Below, in pieces: positions 25,754-37,524 of a stretch of 64,000 nucleotides of DNA. Source of the stretch: Marinobacter denitrificans (GTDB lineage: Bacteria; Pseudomonadota; Gammaproteobacteria; Pseudomonadales; Oleiphilaceae). The stretch is taken from NCBI RefSeq assembly GCF_008795955.1, contig NZ_VMHN01000001.1, positions 1-64,000 of the forward strand. The letters are read 5' to 3'. Every line of letters begins with the position of its first letter. The first letter of the stretch is position 1. The notes beneath the pieces were generated by a model that saw nothing but the letters and a program-made list of their open reading frames with translations, did no database searches and was not told where the DNA came from. The position numbers and the translations under genes are program-made.

Positions 25754-26557
25754 TCAGACCTCCCCTTCACGAAGTTTTTTCAGGTACGGTGCGAAGCCCC
25801 GGTCACCCATCCAGTAATTGACCAGATTTTCCACACCACGGCTCGTCAGGGTCGCACCAGAGAGAGCGTCCACCTTGTGTTCCTTGTCGGGAGCGTTGGA
25901 ACTTACACCACCCTTGACCAGGCGAATCTGCGGCTCTTCCCGCTCTTCGCCGTAGACTTCCTTGCCCACCCACTGGCTCTTCCAGCGGGGGTTGTCCACT
26001 TCGCCACCAAGGCCTGGTGTCTCAGCATGATCATAAAACCCCAGACCTTCAATGGTATTGGCATCGCCTTCCAGCGAGACGAATCCGTAAAGCGTCGACC
26101 ACAGACCATAGCCATGAATCGGAAGCACCACACGAACCAGTTCGCCTTCTTCTTCAAGGGTAAATACCTTGGCGACGTTCGGACGGCGTTTGATGCCTGC
26201 CTTGTCAGCGGCCGACAGGATGTTGGTTGACATCTCCGGATCAGACGACGCTTTGTACATGTCGTACTTCATTGGGTCTTCAACACCGACGGATGACGGT
26301 TCCACGTATTCACCGGTATCAAGATCGACCAGACGAACACTGAAACGGGAGAAGGCTTCTTCAATCTCCTCTGCGCTGGCACCCGGTTCCAGCATGCCAG
26401 CAGCGGCGAGCATGTTCGAGCGGATGTCCAGGTTCTGGTTCTTGACCTGCGCCGGACGGAGCATTACTGCGGCAGTAGAAACCACTACCGAGAAGGCAAT
26501 ACTCAGCACCAGTGCAACCATCAGCGTTCTGGAGACAGTTTCTTTAGCTTTAGCCAC
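25754..26557 (-). CDS. nqrC: Na+-NQR subunit C (covalent FMN)
   Basis: NqrC carries one of the covalently bound FMN groups. The 267-aa protein has a single N-terminal helix (residues about 9-30) and a periplasmic domain ending in [17 protein letters not shown], where the Thr of SGATLT is the ApbE-modified residue. I chose GTG at 26557, inside the end of nqrB, because GGAGG lies eight bases upstream and the protein then begins [11 protein letters not shown]. The overlap with nqrB is eight bases. Confidence 0.95.
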   Translation of the reverse strand: MAKAKETVSRTLMVALVLSIAFSVVVSTAAVMLRPAQVKNQNLDIRSNMLAAAGMLEPGASAEEIEEAFSRFSVRLVDLDTGEYVEPSSVGVEDPMKYDMYKASSDPEMSTNILSAADKAGIKRRPNVAKVFTLEEEGELVRVVLPIHGYGLWSTLYGFVSLEGDANTIEGLGFYDHAETPGLGGEVDNPRWKSQWVGKEVYGEEREEPQIRLVKGGVSSNAPDKEHKVDALSGATLTSRGVENLVNYWMGDRGFAPYLKKLREGEV

Positions 26558-27755
26558 GTGCGAGCCTCCGTTTGATGTTGGCCTGAACCACATAGTGATC
26601 CATCAGCGGTGCAAAGAGGTTGGCAAACAGGATTGCCAGCATGATTCCTTCCGGGAAGGCCGGGTTGATCACGCGGATGAGCACAGTCATTACGCCTACC
26701 AGGATACCGAAGCACCAACGCCCGGTATTGGTCATGGCCGCAGACACAGGGTCCGTTGCCATGAACATCATACCGAAGGCAAAACCGCCCATAACAAGAT
26801 GCCAGTGTGCCGGCACATCAAACATCGGGTTGGTCTCAGAGCCGATAACATTCAGCAGCAGCGACATACCGATCATGCCGATCATCACACCCCCGACTAT
26901 GCGGTAGGAGGCGATCTTCATCACCAGCAGGATAATGCCACCAAACAGCACCGCGAGCGTTGAGGTTTCGCCCATGGAACCCTGGATGGAGCCCATGAAG
27001 GCTGACATCCAGCCAATCTGGGTTTCCAGTGCTTCAAGGCCACCGCTGGCCGCCCAGCTCAGGGCCGTGGCGCCACTGAATCCGTCGACGGCTGTCCATA
27101 CAGTGTCGCCGGAAATCTGCGCCGGATAAGCGAAGTACAGAAAGGCACGGCCGGTCAGGGCCGGGTTCAGGAAGTTCTTGCCGGTACCACCAAACACTTC
27201 CTTGCCGATAACCACACCGAAGGTGATGCCCAGGGCTACCTGCCATAGCGGAATGGTAGGAGGACAGATCAGTGCGAACAGCACAGAGGTAACAAAGAAG
27301 CCTTCGTTCACTTCATGACGGCGGACGGTCGCGAACAACACTTCCCAGAAACCACCCACCACGAAGGTGACAAAGTAAATGGGCACGAAGTACGCCATGC
27401 CATATACGAAGTTATCCCAGATGCTGGCAGCGTTGTTGCCCGCCAGGGCGCTTATAAAAGCGGTACGCAAGCCCCCGTCACCCATCAGGGCGTCCGGATT
27501 CTCAGCCAGGAAGCTGTTGGCCTGGAAGCCGATGTTCCACATACCGAAGAACATCGCCGGGAAGGTACACAACCACACCGTGATCATGATGCGTTTCAGG
27601 TCGACGCCGTCACGTACATGAGAGGTGGTGGAAGTCACCGAGCCGGGAGTGTAAAAAATAGTATCGACGGCCTCGTACAGCGCATACCAGCGCTCGTACT
27701 TGCCACCTTTTTCAAAGTGGTGCTCTATGCCATCGAGAAACTGTCGGATTGCCAT
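26550..27755 (-). CDS. nqrB: Na+-NQR subunit B (covalent FMN, riboflavin)
   Basis: NqrB is the main membrane subunit and forms part of the Na+ path. The 401-aa protein has about ten helices, an N-terminal amphipathic region and the flavinylation motif [10 protein letters not shown], whose Thr receives FMN from ApbE. The sequence [20 protein letters not shown] before it is conserved. It follows nqrA by three bases. Confidence 0.97.
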   Translation of the reverse strand: MAIRQFLDGIEHHFEKGGKYERWYALYEAVDTIFYTPGSVTSTTSHVRDGVDLKRIMITVWLCTFPAMFFGMWNIGFQANSFLAENPDALMGDGGLRTAFISALAGNNAASIWDNFVYGMAYFVPIYFVTFVVGGFWEVLFATVRRHEVNEGFFVTSVLFALICPPTIPLWQVALGITFGVVIGKEVFGGTGKNFLNPALTGRAFLYFAYPAQISGDTVWTAVDGFSGATALSWAASGGLEALETQIGWMSAFMGSIQGSMGETSTLAVLFGGIILLVMKIASYRIVGGVMIGMIGMSLLLNVIGSETNPMFDVPAHWHLVMGGFAFGMMFMATDPVSAAMTNTGRWCFGILVGVMTVLIRVINPAFPEGIMLAILFANLFAPLMDHYVVQANIKRRLARG

Positions 27756-27758
27756 CTG

Positions 27759-29230
<1,472 letters not shown>

Positions 29231-29294
29231 TGCCAGGCATCCTGTTACAGATAGCGATGGGAAGCGGGTGTCAGACGTACCCAAAATCGCGCCA

Positions 29295-29323
29295 ATTATA
29301 GAGATTAAGGAATACTATTTCCA
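29295..29323 (-). promoter_or_regulatory. Sigma-70 promoter of the nqr operon
   Basis: The -10 box is a perfect TATAAT (29300-29295), and TGGAAA (29323-29318) lies 17 bp upstream, matching four of six -35 bases. Transcription would begin near 29288, giving a leader of about 180 nt before nqrA. Confidence 0.65.
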
Positions 29324-29384
29324 CCAGAAACCCTGTGGAGTTTGTGCCTGAACGTAACCACACAATGGTTTATCGATTTCCAAA

Positions 29385-29420
29385 AAGAAACCCCGACCAC
29401 AAAAATGGCCGGGGTTTCTT
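29385..29420 (-). terminator. Rho-independent terminator after gap
   Basis: AAGAAACCCCGACCA (29385-29399) faces TGGCCGGGGTTTCTT (29406-29420), a 15-bp stem with one mismatch (a wobble on one strand) and a six-base loop. On the gap strand the hairpin ends in CTTTTTGG. It may also stop opposing transcripts. Confidence 0.85.
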
Positions 29421-29446
29421 GTGTCACAAAGGCTGTCAGGCGTTGA

Positions 29447-30916
29447 TCAGCCCCTGGCCCGCTTCGGGAAGATCGGATAGGTGACACCAGCCATCTGGTT
29501 AACCACGCGGATTACCTGGGCGCTGTAGCCGGCCTCGTTGTCGTACCATACGTAGAGGATCAGGCGCTTGCCATTGGCGATAGTCGCCTGGGCATCCACA
29601 ATACCGGCGTGGCGGGAGCCGACAAAATCGGTAGAGACCACCTCCGGCGAATTGACGAAGTCAATCTGCTTCTGCAACTCCGAGTGCAGGGCCATGTCGC
29701 GAAGGTAGTCATTAACCCCTTCAACCGTGACTTCCTTTGCCAAATTCAGATTAAGGATGGCCATGGAGACGTTCGGAGTCGGCACGCGAATCGCATTGCC
29801 GGACAGCTTGCCCTTGAGCTCCGGCAGTGCCTTGGCAACAGCCTTGGCGGCACCCGTCTCGGTAATTACCATGTTCAGAGGCGCACTGCGGCCGCGACGG
29901 CTGCCCTTGTGATAGTTGTCGATCAGGTTCTGGTCGTTGGTGTAGGAGTGAACCGTTTCGACGTGGCCGTCTTCAATTCCGTATTCGTCTACGATCGCCT
30001 TGAGCACCGGCGTAATAGCGTTGGTGGTACAGGAGGCAGCGGAAAGAATGCGATCCTCGTCGGTTATCCAGTCATTATTGATACCATGAACAATGTTCTT
30101 GATATCGCCCTTGCCCGGCGCTGTGAGCATGACCCGACTAACGCCCTTTGACTTCAGGTGCAGACCAAGACCGGCTTCGTCACGCCATATGCCGGTGTTG
30201 TCGATGACAATGGCGTTATTAATACCGTATTGGGTGTAGTCCACCTGGTCCGGACCCGGAGAGTAAATTACCTTGATGAAGTTGCCGTTCGCGATCAGCG
30301 CTGAATTCTCTTCATCCACGGTGATGGTGCCATTGAAGGGCCCGTGGACAGAATCGCGACGCAACAGGCTGGCGCGTTTCTCGAGGTCATTGGCCGCACC
30401 ACCCTGGCGAACAACAATGGCACGCAGCCGAAGGTTGTTACCACCACCGGCCTTTTCGATCAGGATGCGGGCCAGAAGACGACCGATACGACCGAAACCA
30501 TAGAGAACCACGTCCTTGGTGTCGTTTTCAGCATCCTCTTCCGACTGTGTCTGATACTGGCCTACGATGGGCCCGATTTCGCGCTTGAGAAAATCCTCAA
30601 GGGAGCCACCCTCTTCCTTGAACTTCACTGCGAGCTTGCCGATATCAACATGCCCGCGCCCCAGATCCATCTTGTCCATTGCCTGCAGAATGGGAAGGGT
30701 GTTGTGAACCGACAATTCGCTATCCTCAACCTGACGCACAAAGCGGTGCGCGCGGATGATATCGATAACCGACTGGTTGATGACGGCGCGACCATAAACG
30801 GATGTAACCACATTGTTTTTGCGGTAGAGGCGGCCGATCAGCGGAATCATGGCTTCCGCAGTGGATTCTCTTTCAGTCCAGTTAGACAGGTGCTGGTTGA
30901 TCTGTTCGTGACTCAC
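29447..30916 (-). CDS. gap: Glyceraldehyde-3-phosphate dehydrogenase, long form
   Basis: The 489-aa protein carries about 130 extra N-terminal residues before the Rossmann start VVLYGFGRIGR. The catalytic Cys is in SAASCTTNAITP. This long form is the type found beside mfd and nqr in P. aeruginosa (PA3001) and is thought to serve a different flux direction from the short glycolytic enzyme. The start is GTG at 30916 with AGAGGT upstream. A good promoter lies about 40 bp before it. The N-terminal extension has no motif I can name. Confidence 0.93.
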   Translation of the reverse strand: MSHEQINQHLSNWTERESTAEAMIPLIGRLYRKNNVVTSVYGRAVINQSVIDIIRAHRFVRQVEDSELSVHNTLPILQAMDKMDLGRGHVDIGKLAVKFKEEGGSLEDFLKREIGPIVGQYQTQSEEDAENDTKDVVLYGFGRIGRLLARILIEKAGGGNNLRLRAIVVRQGGAANDLEKRASLLRRDSVHGPFNGTITVDEENSALIANGNFIKVIYSPGPDQVDYTQYGINNAIVIDNTGIWRDEAGLGLHLKSKGVSRVMLTAPGKGDIKNIVHGINNDWITDEDRILSAASCTTNAITPVLKAIVDEYGIEDGHVETVHSYTNDQNLIDNYHKGSRRGRSAPLNMVITETGAAKAVAKALPELKGKLSGNAIRVPTPNVSMAILNLNLAKEVTVEGVNDYLRDMALHSELQKQIDFVNSPEVVSTDFVGSRHAGIVDAQATIANGKRLILYVWYDNEAGYSAQVIRVVNQMAGVTYPIFPKRARG

Positions 30917-30957
30917 GCTTGAACCTCTGCAGTTGGAACCTGGAAAATAGGGCGCAC

Positions 30958-30986
30958 ATTATCCAACGTTATGGGACAGACAGCAA
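30958..30986 (-). promoter_or_regulatory. Promoter of gap
   Basis: TTGCTG (30986-30981) and GATAAT (30963-30958) are 17 bp apart on the minus strand. The -10 matches five of six bases and the -35 three of six. The start would fall near 30951, leaving a leader of about 35 nt. Confidence 0.5.
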
Positions 30987-31029
30987 ATACAGACCCCCAC
31001 TTCGCACGTAAGAGTATGTCCCCACTTTC

Positions 31030-31058
31030 ATGACAGCGCTATCTCTGGCCGGTAGAAT
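31030..31058 (+). promoter_or_regulatory. Promoter of mfd
   Basis: ATGACA (31030-31035) and TAGAAT (31053-31058) are exactly 17 bp apart and each match five of six consensus bases. The start near 31065 lies about 58 bp before the chosen mfd ATG. It argues against translation starting at the upstream ATG at 31030. Confidence 0.6.
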
Positions 31059-31122
31059 ACGCGCCTCGCCGTTTTCCGGCCCGTCACTCTCAGCCGTCAC
31101 TCTCAGGAGAACCAAAACGATC

Positions 31123-34100
31123 ATGAGCCAAGGTGCCTCCCATTCCGACCGACCTGCCGTGCTGGTGGCGCCCCCTGCCCCACATAAGGCAGCGGATCAT
31201 AGAACCTGGGGCCAGTTACACGGCAGCAGCGACGCTCTGGCAATCTGCGAGACCGCACGGGCCCATGCAGGGCTGACTCTGGTCATCACCCGCAGTACTG
31301 ACGAAGCCATCCGCCTGGAGCAGGCCATGCGCTTCTATCTGGGACTGCCAGCCGACGAAGACCTGGCAGCCATTACACCTGACGGGCTGGAAGTACTGTC
31401 CCTGCCGGACTGGGAAACCCTGCCATACGACTTGTTCTCCCCGCACCAGGACATTACATCGCGGCGCATCCGGGCCCTGCACCGGCTACCCAGCACCAGC
31501 CATGGCGTATTGGTGGTGCCTGCCCGCACGCTGATGCACCGGCTACCGCCAGTCAGTTACCTGCAGGGCAACACCCTGCTGCTGGAAGTCGGGCAGTCAC
31601 TGGACATCGACACCTGGCGTATGCAACTGGAAGCCGCCGGCTACCGGCATGCCGAAAACGTCTATGAACACGGCGAGTACGCAGTGCGCGGCGCCATTCT
31701 TGACATATTCCCTATGGGCGCAACCCGGCCCTACCGGATTGACCTGTTTGATGACGAAATTGAAACCCTGCGCACCTTTGACCCCGAAACCCAGCGTTCC
31801 ATCGATCGGATCGATAAGATCGAACTGCTGCCAGCCAACGAGTTTCCCTGGCACAAGGAGGCCCGCTCCGGGTTTCGGAACCGCTGGTTCGAGCAGTTTC
31901 CTCATGCCGACAAGGACTCACCGATTTACCAGGATGTAACCCACGGCATCACCCCGCCGGGGATTGAATACTACCTGCCGTTGTTCTTCGAGCAGACCGC
32001 TACCCTGTTCGACTACCTGCCCGGAGAAACCGTGGTGTTTACTGCCTCAGGCCTTCATGAGGCGGCAGAACACTTCGACGCCGATACCCGTGACCGCCAT
32101 GAGGAACGTCGCCATGACCGGATGCGGCCGATCCTCCCTCCGGCTCAGCTGTTCCTGCAGCAAGATGAATTGTTCGGGCAACTCAAGCATTTCCCGCGGA
32201 TAACGCTAACCGCGGAAACCACAGATTCCGCAGGTGGCAGTAATTGCCACACCGAGGTACTGCCCGATGTTTCGATGGACGGCCGTGCGGCCGACCCCGC
32301 TGCCCGCCTCAAACGGTTTATCAATGAGTTCCAGGGCAGGATACTGATTTGCGCGGAGTCTTCCGGTCGCCGCGAAGCCCTGATTGAAAACCTGGCTGAT
32401 CACGGGATCCAGGTAGCCGCAATGGACAGCTGGCGCGCGTTCAACGATAACCCGGACTGCGCCCTTGGCATTACCGTGGCACCAATGGAGTACGGACTGG
32501 TTCTGCCAGAGCAGGGCATCGCCCTGGTCACGGAAACAGCGCTATTCGGGGAGCGGGTATTGCAGCGCCGACGGCGTGAAAAGCCCACCGAAGCTGACGA
32601 CTCCGGGTACCGCGACCTCTCTGAACTTCGAATCGGCGCCCCGGTGGTGCATATCGACCATGGTGTTGGCCGCTACCAGGGCCTGGAAACCATCACCGTC
32701 GAAGGAGAAGCCAGCGAATTTCTGATGCTGGAATACGCGGGTGGCTCGAAACTCTACGTGCCCGTGTCCAGCCTGCACCTGATTTCCAGGTACACCGGCT
32801 CCGACACCGATCACGCCCCCCTGCACAAACTGGGCACGGATCGCTGGAGCAACGCAAAACAGAAAGCGCTGGAGAAAATACGCGACACCGCAGCCGAGCT
32901 GCTGGATGTCTACGCCCGCCGGGAAGCACGCAAGGGTTTTTCGTTCGAGGACCCGAAGGAAGCCTACCGCGCATTCGCTGCCGGCTTCCCGTTCGAGGAA
33001 ACGCCCGACCAACAGGCGGCCATCGAAGCAGTTTTCGAAGACATGATCAGCGAAAAGCCCATGGACAGACTGGTCTGTGGCGATGTCGGTTTCGGCAAGA
33101 CCGAGGTGGCCATGCGCGCGGCCTTTATGGCCACCTACTCCGGCAAGCAGGTCGCAGTGCTGGTACCCACCACCCTGCTGGCGCAACAGCACTATGAATC
33201 GTTCCGGGATCGGTTTTCAGATACCGCGGTCAACGTTGAGTTGCTCAGCCGGTTCCGCAGCGGCAGCCAGACCAGCAAAGCCCTGGCCGCCATCGAAGCG
33301 GGCAAGGCAGACATTGTGATCGGCACTCACAAACTGCTTCAGGGCGATATCCGCTTCAAAAACCTGGGGCTGGTCATCATCGACGAGGAGCACCGCTTCG
33401 GTGTGCAACAGAAAGAACGCCTGAAAGCACTGCGGGCCGAAGTCGACATGCTCAACCTGACGGCAACCCCGATCCCCAGAACACTCAACATGGCCATGGG
33501 GCACCTGAGGGACCTGTCGATCATCGCCACCCCTCCGGCCCGCCGCCTTTCGGTAAAAACCTTTGTCCGTCAGCGGGACGAAGCCATGGTCAAAGAAGCC
33601 ATCCTGCGGGAAGTGCTCCGGGGCGGTCAGGTGTATTTCCTGCACAACGATGTAGCCACCATCGAGAAAACCGCTGAAGACCTGCGGCGCCTGATCCCCG
33701 AAGCCCGCGTGGGTGTCGCCCACGGCCAGATGCGGGAGCGGGAACTGGAACAGATCATGTCGGACTTCTACCACAAGCGCTTCAACGTGCTGGTGTGCAC
33801 TACCATCATTGAAACCGGCATCGACATCCCCAGCGCCAACACCATTATCATTGAGCGCGCAGACAAGTTCGGCCTTGCCCAGCTACACCAGTTGCGGGGC
33901 CGGGTAGGCCGCTCCCACCACCAGGCCTATGCTTACCTGCTCACACCACCGCCCCGCTCCATCACAGCGGATGCAAAAAAACGCCTGGAAGCCATCTCCG
34001 AAGCACAGGACCTCGGCGCCGGGTTTATGCTGGCCACCCACGACCTGGAGATTCGCGGCGCCGGCGAACTGCTGGGCGAAGAACAGAGCGGCCAGATCGA

Positions 34101-34629
34101 AAGCATCGGCTTTACTCTTTACATGCAGCTACTGGACGAAGCGGTGCAGGCCATACGGGAAGGAAGAACCCCGAATGCGGAACTGCCACTGAGTCATGGC
34201 ACCGAAATGAACCTGCGGATACCGGCATTGATTCCCGATGACTACCTGCCCGACGTTCATAATCGACTGATGCTGTATAAACGAATTGCCAGCGTGAGTG
34301 ACAAGGACGGATTAAAAGAACTTCAGGTTGAGATGATAGACCGCTTCGGATTATTACCGGAGCCGGCAAAAAATCTGATTCGCCAGTCGGAACTGCGAAT
34401 CCAGGCAGAAGCCCTGGGGATCGTGAAAGTGGACGCCGGCAAGGAATGGGCGAGGCTGGAGTTTGGCAGCTCAACACCTGTGGATCCGCTGGTGCTGGTT
34501 AAAAAAGTGCAATCCGCCCCGGACCAGTATCGCCTTGAAGGAGCCAACAGTTTTCGTTTCCGGCTGAACGACACCTCAACCAGTGGTAAACTCGACGGCA
34601 TTTCAAACATGTTGGGCCAGCTGGCTTGA
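31123..34629 (+). CDS. mfd: Transcription-repair coupling factor Mfd
   Basis: Mfd removes RNA polymerase stalled at DNA damage and recruits UvrA. The 1168-aa protein has the UvrB-homology region (about 20-350), the RNA polymerase-interacting domain (about 480-560, with APVVHIDHGVGRYQGLE), the helicase motor with Walker A GDVGFGKTEVA and box II IIDEEHRFG, the TRG motif region, and the C-terminal UvrA-mask domain. I chose ATG at 31123, which gives the normal N-terminus; the longer frame from 31030 overlaps the promoter. AGGAG lies about 14 bases upstream. Confidence 0.97.
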   Translation: MSQGASHSDRPAVLVAPPAPHKAADHRTWGQLHGSSDALAICETARAHAGLTLVITRSTDEAIRLEQAMRFYLGLPADEDLAAITPDGLEVLSLPDWETLPYDLFSPHQDITSRRIRALHRLPSTSHGVLVVPARTLMHRLPPVSYLQGNTLLLEVGQSLDIDTWRMQLEAAGYRHAENVYEHGEYAVRGAILDIFPMGATRPYRIDLFDDEIETLRTFDPETQRSIDRIDKIELLPANEFPWHKEARSGFRNRWFEQFPHADKDSPIYQDVTHGITPPGIEYYLPLFFEQTATLFDYLPGETVVFTASGLHEAAEHFDADTRDRHEERRHDRMRPILPPAQLFLQQDELFGQLKHFPRITLTAETTDSAGGSNCHTEVLPDVSMDGRAADPAARLKRFINEFQGRILICAESSGRREALIENLADHGIQVAAMDSWRAFNDNPDCALGITVAPMEYGLVLPEQGIALVTETALFGERVLQRRRREKPTEADDSGYRDLSELRIGAPVVHIDHGVGRYQGLETITVEGEASEFLMLEYAGGSKLYVPVSSLHLISRYTGSDTDHAPLHKLGTDRWSNAKQKALEKIRDTAAELLDVYARREARKGFSFEDPKEAYRAFAAGFPFEETPDQQAAIEAVFEDMISEKPMDRLVCGDVGFGKTEVAMRAAFMATYSGKQVAVLVPTTLLAQQHYESFRDRFSDTAVNVELLSRFRSGSQTSKALAAIEAGKADIVIGTHKLLQGDIRFKNLGLVIIDEEHRFGVQQKERLKALRAEVDMLNLTATPIPRTLNMAMGHLRDLSIIATPPARRLSVKTFVRQRDEAMVKEAILREVLRGGQVYFLHNDVATIEKTAEDLRRLIPEARVGVAHGQMRERELEQIMSDFYHKRFNVLVCTTIIETGIDIPSANTIIIERADKFGLAQLHQLRGRVGRSHHQAYAYLLTPPPRSITADAKKRLEAISEAQDLGAGFMLATHDLEIRGAGELLGEEQSGQIESIGFTLYMQLLDEAVQAIREGRTPNAELPLSHGTEMNLRIPALIPDDYLPDVHNRLMLYKRIASVSDKDGLKELQVEMIDRFGLLPEPAKNLIRQSELRIQAEALGIVKVDAGKEWARLEFGSSTPVDPLVLVKKVQSAPDQYRLEGANSFRFRLNDTSTSGKLDGISNMLGQLA

Positions 34630-34656
34630 TAATGCCCCCCGGCTCAGAGGCCTGAG

Positions 34657-35490
34657 ATGAAAAACAGCAACATTGGAGCAAAGCACTTGCGAACGCCCGG
34701 TAACTTATCGCCTGGAAAGTCCACCTTCATTTTTGTGGTTGCGCTGGCCCTGTCGTCCCTGGCATCCGCCCAGCAGCCTTCCCAACAGACCGACACGGCA
34801 GAAGCCCGTAAAGACTACTATCGTGCCGAGTTCGTGATCCTGGAGCGCAAGGTTGACCCGGACAGCATCAATGAGCGAATGGCCAGCCGCATCCCGGAGC
34901 CGCCCAACCCGGAGCTTACCGAAATCCTGCGCGCAGTGGACGGCAACGGTACGGTGGAAACCACACGGGACCTGGTTCCGCGTAGCGAACTTCATCTCAA
35001 CTCAGCGGCCAGTCGACTGGAGAACAGCGGCAAATACCGGGTTCTGCTTGCCACCGGCTGGTACCAGTCCTTTCCGCCCGATTTCGAGGGTGAACCACTG
35101 CGGGTCGCTATCGGCGACTGGCTCGCCGATGCCGGGCACCGCGATGTGGAAGGCCAGATCACCGTTGACCGGCAGCGCTACCTGCATGTCAATGTGCAGC
35201 TGAACCACTGGCAGCCTAAGCCCTCCACAGAAGAAGTAGTCAATCTGACGGGTAACGGCCCGGAGGAGAATCAGCCCTCTGAGACCGGTGAAGATGGTGC
35301 TATCGAGGCAGATAATGTCAGTGAAACTGCGGCCGTCCCGGAAGAGGTGGCGATTTCCGGCGCAAACTGGCCGCGGGCGGAACTACTGACCTGGATTCGC
35401 GAAACCCGCCGCATGCGCAGCGAGGAAGTTCATTTCCTGGACTCCCCCACCATCGGCGTACTTGTATTCTTCAAGAAAATTGATGGGTAA
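34657..35490 (+). CDS. csiV: CsiV-family protein
   Basis: The 277-aa protein has a signal peptide (cleavage after LASAQQ region, near residue 38) and the family segments RAEFVILERKV, YRVLLATGWYQ, RYLHVNVQLNHW and MRSEEVHFLDSPTIGVLVFF. CsiV is a periplasmic peptidoglycan-binding protein needed for cell shape under D-amino acid stress in Vibrio cholerae; the pseudomonad homologue also follows mfd. An acidic stretch near 200-228 replaces conserved sequence and may be a linker. It begins 27 bp after mfd and ends overlapping the opposite gene by 20 bp. Confidence 0.8.
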   Translation: MKNSNIGAKHLRTPGNLSPGKSTFIFVVALALSSLASAQQPSQQTDTAEARKDYYRAEFVILERKVDPDSINERMASRIPEPPNPELTEILRAVDGNGTVETTRDLVPRSELHLNSAASRLENSGKYRVLLATGWYQSFPPDFEGEPLRVAIGDWLADAGHRDVEGQITVDRQRYLHVNVQLNHWQPKPSTEEVVNLTGNGPEENQPSETGEDGAIEADNVSETAAVPEEVAISGANWPRAELLTWIRETRRMRSEEVHFLDSPTIGVLVFFKKIDG

Positions 35491-36253
35491 GCGCACCCAG
35501 CTCGCTCATTGACACTTCGAGGATCCGCTTGACGCCAGACATCCCATGGTCGATAGCGGTCTCGATTTCCGCCATGGTAATGATGTGGTCGGATTTCCCT
35601 GCGGCATGATTCACCACCAGTGCCAGGCAGACATAGTTCATTTTCAGTTCGGCCGCCAGCGCGGCCTCGGGCATACCCGTCATACCCACCAGATCACAGC
35701 CGTCACGCTCCAGTCGCACTACTTCAGCCGCCGTCTCCAGTCGTGGCCCCTGGGTGGCGCCGTAAACACCAAAATCGGAAAACGGCAGGTTCTGGTCCCG
35801 GGCAGCAGCAATCAGCAGCTCACGGGCCTTTTGCGTATAAGGCCAGGTGAAATCAATATGGGTGGTCTCATCCAGTTCACCCTCAAAAAAGGTACTCGCC
35901 CTGCCCCAGGTGTAATCAATAATCTGGTCGGGGATCACGATATGCGCCGGGCCCATCTCCGGATGAATGCCACCCACGGCATTGACGCCCACAACAGTGC
36001 GAACACCGGCGTCATGGAGCGCCTGCAGGTTGGCCCGGTAATTGACCTGGTGGGGCGGAATACGATGGGGATTGCCGTGACGGGACAGGAAGACCACCGC
36101 CTGACCTGCCAGGCACCCCTCAACCAGTGCTGACGAGGGCTGCCCCCACTGTGTGTCAACAGAGCGCTCCGCCGTTATCTCCAGTCCTGAAAGGGTTGTA
36201 AGCCCGGTACCACCAATGATGCCAACCGGCGGGTTGTTCTCCGCTCCGCTCAT
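35471..36253 (-). CDS. S-methyl-5'-thioinosine phosphorylase
   Basis: The 260-aa protein is a nucleoside phosphorylase of the MTAP/PNP family: IIGGTGL at the start, LSRHGNPHRIPPH, VNAVGGIHPEMG, GPRLETAAEV and DLVGMTGMPEAALAAEL. In pseudomonads the neighbour of mfd and csiV (PA3004) is the specialised methylthioinosine phosphorylase of polyamine salvage, and the conserved position supports that call over methylthioadenosine phosphorylase. Its stop lies inside the csiV end and its ATG overlaps the MscS gene end by four bases. Confidence 0.82.
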   Translation of the reverse strand: MSGAENNPPVGIIGGTGLTTLSGLEITAERSVDTQWGQPSSALVEGCLAGQAVVFLSRHGNPHRIPPHQVNYRANLQALHDAGVRTVVGVNAVGGIHPEMGPAHIVIPDQIIDYTWGRASTFFEGELDETTHIDFTWPYTQKARELLIAAARDQNLPFSDFGVYGATQGPRLETAAEVVRLERDGCDLVGMTGMPEAALAAELKMNYVCLALVVNHAAGKSDHIITMAEIETAIDHGMSGVKRILEVSMSELGALTHQFS

Positions 36254-37491
36254 GATCCTTCCCCTGTTGCCTCGGCGCTGTCGCCCTGTGTTTCACTGGA
36301 GCCTTCACTGCCATCCACCGGTGCACGGCTGCCGCCAGGCTCGGCACTGGAGGCTTCGCCTTCGTCACTCTTCCCTGCCTCCTCACTGGCAAGGCGCACG
36401 CCGTCCGGCAGGTGCAGTGTGCGTGTCGGGAAGGCAACCTCAGCACCATGGCCTTCAATAATGTCACTGATTTTCAACAACACATCCTGCTTGACCTCGT
36501 GAAACCGCACCCACTCAATGGTTTTGGTGAAGGTATAAACCATGATATCCAGAGAGGACGCGTTGAAGGCCAGGAAATTGACAATCAATGTCTGGTCCTG
36601 GTCGATATCCTCATGGTTCTCCAGCATGTCGCGGATTTCCGACACAATTTCGGCCATGCCACTGACATCCGCATAACGGATTCCAATGGTTTCCGAGATA
36701 CGGCGGTTAAGCATTCTGGAGGGGTTTTCCACGGAAATTGTGGTAAAAACGGCATTAGGTATATACATCGGACGCTTATCGAACGTGCGGACAGTCGTGA
36801 GACGCCAGCCGATGTGTTCAACGGTACCTTCAATGTTACGATCTGGCGAACGAACCCAGTCGCCCACTTTGAAAGGCCGGTCCAGGTGGATAATAAATCC
36901 GCCGAAAAAGTTGGCCAGCAGGTCTTTCGCTGCAAAACCAACCGCAATACCACCGACACCACCGAACGCCAGCACGCCAGAAATGCTGAACCCCATCGAC
37001 TGGAGCGCCGTCAGGGAAGCCGTGATGATCACTACCGCCCGGGAGAGCTTACTGATCGCATTAACCGTGGTGTAGTCCATCGGCGTCTTCATCTTGAGGG
37101 GCGAGGTCAGCATTTCCTCCCCCTGCTTGATCAGCCGGAGCAGGGTCCACACCAGCAGCACTATAAAGCCGAGCTGGAGCAGCTTATCGTTCACGGAGAA
37201 TATCTCAGCGTCTGAGTAGCGATGAGCCACCTCCGCTGCCCAATACACCCCCTGCAACCAGACGAAAGCAACAACCGGCTTTCGGGCGGCATGAAGCAGT
37301 GCATCATCCCAGAGGTTGTCGGTTTTCTTGAAACGCCGTTCAATGGCACCAACAATAAAACTGGCAATATAGGCAACCACCGCGGTTCCAAGCACCAGGC
37401 CAAACACTACCAGCACCACCCGCCAGCTCTCTGACAGCAGGCCCCAATCCTGAATCCAGTTATTCACTATGGCAGGGGTTTCTTCTAGCAT
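36250..37491 (-). CDS. MscS-family mechanosensitive channel
   Basis: The 413-aa protein has four to five predicted helices in the first about 190 residues, the pore-lining TM3-like segment GVLAFGGVGGIAVGFAAKDLLANFFGG, a beta domain (FKVGDWVRSPDRNIEGTVEHIG) and a C-terminal vestibule. The last about 40 residues are a Ser/Glu/Gly-rich tail that may be disordered. It opens when membrane tension rises and releases solutes. The four-base overlap with the phosphorylase gene suggests one transcript. Residue numbers are approximate. Confidence 0.9.
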   Translation of the reverse strand: MLEETPAIVNNWIQDWGLLSESWRVVLVVFGLVLGTAVVAYIASFIVGAIERRFKKTDNLWDDALLHAARKPVVAFVWLQGVYWAAEVAHRYSDAEIFSVNDKLLQLGFIVLLVWTLLRLIKQGEEMLTSPLKMKTPMDYTTVNAISKLSRAVVIITASLTALQSMGFSISGVLAFGGVGGIAVGFAAKDLLANFFGGFIIHLDRPFKVGDWVRSPDRNIEGTVEHIGWRLTTVRTFDKRPMYIPNAVFTTISVENPSRMLNRRISETIGIRYADVSGMAEIVSEIRDMLENHEDIDQDQTLIVNFLAFNASSLDIMVYTFTKTIEWVRFHEVKQDVLLKISDIIEGHGAEVAFPTRTLHLPDGVRLASEEAGKSDEGEASSAEPGGSRAPVDGSEGSSETQGDSAEATGEGS

Positions 37492-37524
37492 CGGTTCTCT
37501 CGGTTCCGTCAGTTCAGGGAAAGG

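Noticed and set aside
31030..31122. Earlier ATG start for mfd
   Set aside because: The ATG coincides with a promoter -35 box, and the extra residues are not expected at the Mfd N-terminus.
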